NCBI GenBank assembly: GCA_047600605.1
Contig: JASGKK010000002.1
Coordinates: 434,001 to 498,000 of the forward strand
Length of the DNA stretch: 64,000 nt
Reading direction: 5' to 3'
Source: CAYMZZ01 sp047600605
Lineage (GTDB): Bacteria; Bacteroidota; Bacteroidia; Chitinophagales; Chitinophagaceae
The notes below the pieces were generated by a model. The model was not told the DNA's origin, did not search any database, and saw only the letters and a program-made list of their open reading frames with translations. Made by a program: the position numbers and the translations under genes. This document shows, in pieces, positions 60,668 to 64,000 of this stretch (position 1 is its first letter; each line of letters starts with the position of its first letter).

Positions 60668-61012
60668 ATGAAAGTTAGGGCTGGCATACTGCGTTTTGCA
60701 GCTTTTCTGCTGATCCTGGTCTTTATGCAAAAGACCGGGGCCGGTCTCTTTCTTCACAACCTGCTTCATACCCAGTCTATTGCCGGTAAGACGCAGGTGC
60801 CGGATGAAAAAGGAAAGGAGATCAGCTATGCGTGTAGCTGTCTTGACGATCTGCAGGTTCCTTTTCTTCCATCCGATGTAGAAATTCTTTCTCCATTGCC
60901 GCTTGTACACGTTGCGGCTGTTGCTCGTTATAATTTCGAACTGCCGCTTGCAGAAGAGGCCCATACTTCACTGCGCGGCCCACCCGCAGCATTCGTTTCA
61001 TTATTTGCCTGA
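60668..61012 (+). CDS. Small exported or membrane protein with His and Cys motifs, upstream of a TonB-dependent receptor
   Basis: A 114-residue protein. Residues 8-30 are hydrophobic (ILRFAAFLLILVFMQKTGAG), either a signal peptide or an anchor. After it come FLHNLLHTQSIAG and SYACSCLDDLQVPFLP, giving a His-x3-His and a Cys-x-Cys plus Asp-Asp. These could bind a metal. The C-terminus has a few strands (LPLVHVAAVARYNFELPLAE). It begins 83 bases before the TonB-dependent receptor in the same direction. I have no family name. A role with the receptor, possibly in metal handling, is an inference from position and residues. Confidence 0.7.
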   Translation: MKVRAGILRFAAFLLILVFMQKTGAGLFLHNLLHTQSIAGKTQVPDEKGKEISYACSCLDDLQVPFLPSDVEILSPLPLVHVAAVARYNFELPLAEEAHTSLRGPPAAFVSLFA

Positions 61013-61094
61013 GCCGGATATACCCGGTCAGCTGTTCCTTCTATTTTAATTTATTGAAATCAGGTGCCCTGTGCCTGTCAACCTATTATTATTT

Positions 61095-63482
61095 ATGAAA
61101 CGAATTCATACTTCGCTGCTATTCCTGTTTATACTGGCGATTCAAAACGTTTTTGCACAGAATAAATTCACCCTTTCCGGTAAAGTGACCAATGGTACCA
61201 ACGGCATGCCGCTGGTTGGCGCCACTGTACATATACATGATGCAAACCGCGAGTTGGTCACCGATGCAGAAGGACAATACAAAACCGTTTCACTGGCGGC
61301 AGGTAAATACCTGGTAGAGGTGTCATATGTCGGTTTTGAAAGCCGTGTGGAACTGGTAGAGGTGAGTGGAAATACCACGTTTAATTTTTCACTGGCTACT
61401 GCGGTAGTAGAGCAGGATGGAGTGACTGTGACGGGCGTATCGGCCGCTACACGGCTGCGTCAGTCGCCACAGCCGGTAACGATTATTAAGAAAGCTGATC
61501 TCACCCGTACCAGCTCTACCAATATCATCAACAGTCTTTCACATATCCCCGGTGTGTCGGCTTTATCAACTGGTCCGGCTATAGCCAAGCCTTTTATCCG
61601 TGGTCTCGGGTACAATCGTGTGGTGGTGGTGAATGATGGTATTCGCCAGGAAGGTCAGCAGTGGGGCGATGAGCATGGTATCGAGATCGACGACTACAGT
61701 GCACAACGCATCGAAGTATTGAAAGGTCCCGCTTCATTGATGTATGGTTCAGATGCGCTGGCCGGGGTCATCAATATTCAATCGCTGGTGCCCGCACCTG
61801 ATGGAAAGATAAAGGCCAATGTGCTGAGCGAATATCAGACCAATAGCCGTCTGCGTGGTTTTTATGCAGATGTGGCCGGCACTAAAAATGGATTTTCATT
61901 CGGTGCCTACGGTTCTTATAAAGGTGCAGAAGACTATAAGAATAAGTATGATGGCTATGTCTTCAATTCAAAATTCTATAATAAGAATGCCGGCCTCATG
62001 CTGGGTTATGGTGGTGGCTGGGGACGCTCTTATCTCCGCGCAACTATATTTGATCAGCATACCGGTATGGTTGAAGGTGAACGCGATGAAACTACCGGCG
62101 AATTTCTGAGACCTGTACCCGGAGGTGATGAGGAAATTGCCACTTCGGCCGATTTCAGAAAAATAAAACCATTTGTACCCTTCCAGCATATACAACATTA
62201 TAAACTGACAAGCGAAAACAGTTTTAATCTCGGACGCAGCAAACTGGATGTGACAGTGGGTTATCAGCGCAATAAACGCCGTGAGTTTGGTAACCCCGAT
62301 AATATCAAAGAACCGGAAGCTTTTTTTGACCTGGAAACGGTGAACTATACGGCAAAACTGAATCTCCCGTATCGGGGAGCGTGGCGCAGCAGTGTGGGTG
62401 TTACCGGCATGGTTCAATCCAATACCAATCGCGCAGATGAAGCGCTTATACCGGACTACAACCTGTTTGACTTTGGTGGTTTTTTCTTTACCCAGTATCA
62501 TCGCAATAAACTATCGGTGAGTGGTGGATTACGTTTCGATAACCGCCATGTAAATGGAAAGGAGATGCTGGAGGATAATGAGGTGAAGTTTGCGTCTTTC
62601 TCGAAAGATTTTTCCAATATATCCGGTAGTGCCGGGTTGAGTTATGAAGCGACCAGTGCGCTTACGCTGAAGCTGAATATGGCCCGTGGTTTCCGGGCGC
62701 CCACGCTGGCCGAGCTGGCCAGCAATGGTGCGCATGAAGGAACCATCCGGTATGAAGTAGGTAATAATACCCTCAAATCGGAGACCAGCCTGCAGGTAGA
62801 TGGTGGTGTGGAACTGAATACAGAACACGTGACACTCGGTGCCGGTGTTTTTTACAACCGGGTAAATCGTTTTATTTTTTATGAAAAAGTGTTGACAGCA
62901 GGTGGAGCAGACTCACTGATCACTGATCCGGAGTCGGGCGATGAGCTGAATGTATTTCGATTTGATCAGCAGGACGCCAACCTGTACGGTGCTGAATTCA
63001 ATATGGATATTCATCCGCATCCCCTTGACTGGCTGCACTTCGAAAATACCTTTTCATTTACACGTGCACGCTTCACGCAGGCAATTGATGGCTCACGCAA
63101 TGTGCCATCCATACCAGCTGCGCGGTACATAGCACAGCTGAAAGGAAACTTTCTGCCCAATGGCAAACAGGTGCGCAACTTTTATGTAAGCCTGGAAAGT
63201 GATTATACATTCCGTCAGAAGAATGCATTTTTGGGATACAATACCGAAACAGCTACGTCTGGCTACTGGCTCGTAAATGTGAATGCCGGTACAGATGTTG
63301 TGAATAAGGGAAAAACATTGTTCAGCATCCACCTCAGTGCTGCCAACCTCGGCGATGTGGCTTATCAAAACCACCTGAGCCGTCTCAAGTATGCCGCTGT
63401 TAATAATGTAACCGGTCGCCAGGGCGTATTTAATGTGGGAAGAAATTTTGGGATAAAAATCAATGTACCTCTTGAGTTTTAA
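61095..63482 (+). CDS. TonB-dependent outer-membrane receptor
   Basis: A 795-residue TonB-dependent receptor. The signal peptide ends in QNVFAQ. Residues 22-105 form the carboxypeptidase-like regulatory domain usual in Bacteroidota (LSGKVTNGTNGMPLVGATVH). The plug domain follows (about 115-230), with IINSLSHIPGVSALSTGPAI and VVVNDGIRQEGQQWGDEHGI, and ends RIEVLKGPASLMYGSDALAG. The rest is the 22-stranded barrel, ending in INVPLEF with a terminal aromatic. The plug wording and the small Cys/His protein upstream suggest a metal or metallophore substrate rather than a SusCD glycan, and there is no SusD partner. The substrate is not proven. It ends two bases before repeat R8. Confidence 0.92.
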   Translation: MKRIHTSLLFLFILAIQNVFAQNKFTLSGKVTNGTNGMPLVGATVHIHDANRELVTDAEGQYKTVSLAAGKYLVEVSYVGFESRVELVEVSGNTTFNFSLATAVVEQDGVTVTGVSAATRLRQSPQPVTIIKKADLTRTSSTNIINSLSHIPGVSALSTGPAIAKPFIRGLGYNRVVVVNDGIRQEGQQWGDEHGIEIDDYSAQRIEVLKGPASLMYGSDALAGVINIQSLVPAPDGKIKANVLSEYQTNSRLRGFYADVAGTKNGFSFGAYGSYKGAEDYKNKYDGYVFNSKFYNKNAGLMLGYGGGWGRSYLRATIFDQHTGMVEGERDETTGEFLRPVPGGDEEIATSADFRKIKPFVPFQHIQHYKLTSENSFNLGRSKLDVTVGYQRNKRREFGNPDNIKEPEAFFDLETVNYTAKLNLPYRGAWRSSVGVTGMVQSNTNRADEALIPDYNLFDFGGFFFTQYHRNKLSVSGGLRFDNRHVNGKEMLEDNEVKFASFSKDFSNISGSAGLSYEATSALTLKLNMARGFRAPTLAELASNGAHEGTIRYEVGNNTLKSETSLQVDGGVELNTEHVTLGAGVFYNRVNRFIFYEKVLTAGGADSLITDPESGDELNVFRFDQQDANLYGAEFNMDIHPHPLDWLHFENTFSFTRARFTQAIDGSRNVPSIPAARYIAQLKGNFLPNGKQVRNFYVSLESDYTFRQKNAFLGYNTETATSGYWLVNVNAGTDVVNKGKTLFSIHLSAANLGDVAYQNHLSRLKYAAVNNVTGRQGVFNVGRNFGIKINVPLEF

Positions 63483-63598
63483 GTGGTAAGTTTTAAGTTA
63501 TAAGTAGGGTGGAAGGTAGAAGGTAAAAGGTAAAAGCAAATGTCCTGTTATCTTCTACCTCTTCTTTCACCTAAAACTTATAACTTAGAACTTATAAC
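63483..63598 (+). repeat. Word-repeat element R8 after the TonB-dependent receptor gene
   Basis: Nested inverted repeat. The outer arms are AAGTTATAAG words (63494-63505 with 63576-63587, 12 perfect bases, with more degenerate copies). The inner arms are GAAGGTAGAAGG and GGTAAAAGG words against CTTCTACCTCTTC. It starts directly after the stop codon. Confidence 0.82.
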
Positions 63599-63609
63599 GT
63601 ACAACCCCA

Positions 63610-64000
63610 ATGGAGATCACTTTCAATACGCCGGCCTTATTATTTCCCGCTATCAGTTTGTTGCTGCTGGCCTATACCAACCGCTACCTGGCACTGGCCA
63701 ACCTCATCCGCAAACTGCATGATGAATATATGCGTGGCGAAAAAAATCACCTGCTGCTCAAGCAGATCAAGATCCTGCGTACGCGGATCAACCTGGTGCG
63801 GTCGATGCAGGCGCTTGGTGTATTCAGTTTTGTATGCTGCGTGGTGACCATGTATGGCGTATACCAGCAATGGACAGCAGTGGTAGAATATATTTTTGCA
63901 ATCAGCCTGCTGAGCCTCCTGGCTTCGCTGGTGCTTTCACTGATAGAAATATCCCAGAGTACCAAGGCACTTGAATGGGAGCTCAGCGATATGGAAGAGT
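63610..64000 (+). CDS. DUF2721 family membrane protein (3' end outside window)
   Basis: The first 130 residues of a protein resembling DUF2721, cut by the window edge. MEITFNTPALLFPAISLLLL begins with a hydrophobic segment, then a cytoplasmic helical part (YTNRYLALANLIRKLHDEYM, LLKQIKILRTRINLVRSMQA) and two further membrane segments (ALGVFSFVCCVVTMYGVYQQ and YIFAISLLSLLASLVLSLIE). The tail is acidic. Members of this family are small inner-membrane proteins of unknown function. It begins about 11 bases after repeat R8, 127 bases after the receptor stop. Confidence 0.75.
   Translation, partial: MEITFNTPALLFPAISLLLLAYTNRYLALANLIRKLHDEYMRGEKNHLLLKQIKILRTRINLVRSMQALGVFSFVCCVVTMYGVYQQWTAVVEYIFAISLLSLLASLVLSLIEISQSTKALEWELSDMEE

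Overview
The window looks like chromosome of a Bacteroidota bacterium, most likely family Chitinophagaceae. Supporting signs are type IX secretion (T9SS) cargo with gliding-type and por-type C-terminal sorting domains, PorP/SprF-like and SprB-repeat proteins, Bacteroidota -7 promoter elements (TAnnTTTG), Bacteroidota-style lipoproteins, a TonB-dependent receptor with an N-terminal carboxypeptidase-like domain, and class-typical versions of RNase Y, ZapA and Rel. There is no integrase, transposase, CRISPR array, rRNA or phage module. One tRNA gene is present (Leu, anticodon TAG).

Layout: 1-5464 is a suf operon for Fe-S cluster assembly (sufB partial, sufC, sufD, sufS, sufE, a SufT-like MIP18 protein, an Rrf2 regulator). 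5544-10936 holds a small membrane protein, a ZU5-like lipoprotein, a WecA-type phosphoglycosyltransferase and recG. 10987-16926 holds a PKD-domain T9SS cargo protein, its PorP/SprF-like neighbour and two envelope proteins. 16923-23190 holds a LOG-family hydrolase, an SSS symporter, an O-methyltransferase, a LysM glucosaminidase, hpt and a VWA-domain protein. 23242-35660 holds trigger factor, tRNA-Leu, rel, a nine-repeat SprB-like cargo protein, purA, a very acidic protein, pabB and an OmpA lipoprotein. 35711-47316 holds envelope proteins, gatA, tatA, rplS and the rny-zapA-coiled-coil-pheT cluster, then a patatin. 47430-57015 holds an AT-rich envelope gene, dnaB, rsmE, terC, a pyrD gene broken by one nonsense codon, a thiolase and small lipoproteins. 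57263-64000 holds a DUF1800/DUF1501 pair, a small Cys/His protein with a TonB-dependent receptor, and a partial DUF2721 gene.

The most unusual structure is not a protein. Eight intergenic sites carry elements built from short degenerate words (GTTTAAAAG/GTATAAAG, AAGTTATAAG, TAATGTGCTA, GACAGTTGACAG). Each sits at, or within about 10 bases of, the 3' end of the upstream gene. Four of them (24.65, 40.4, 51.1 and 63.5 kb) form clear inverted repeats in which G-containing words come first on the coding strand and the complementary C-containing words second. Two of them (55.8 and 60.5 kb) are 53/58 identical over their second half. One pair of copies is inverted around a small membrane-protein gene at 5.5-6.1 kb. 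Ordinary hairpin-plus-T-run terminators are found at other gene ends, so the word elements look like an alternative class of 3' end element or a non-autonomous dispersed repeat.

Three genes carry single-base oddities. pyrD has an in-frame TAA where the frame otherwise continues. recG and pabB have recognisable N-terminal sequence upstream of any ATG/GTG/TTG codon. These could be real or could reflect consensus errors in the assembly.
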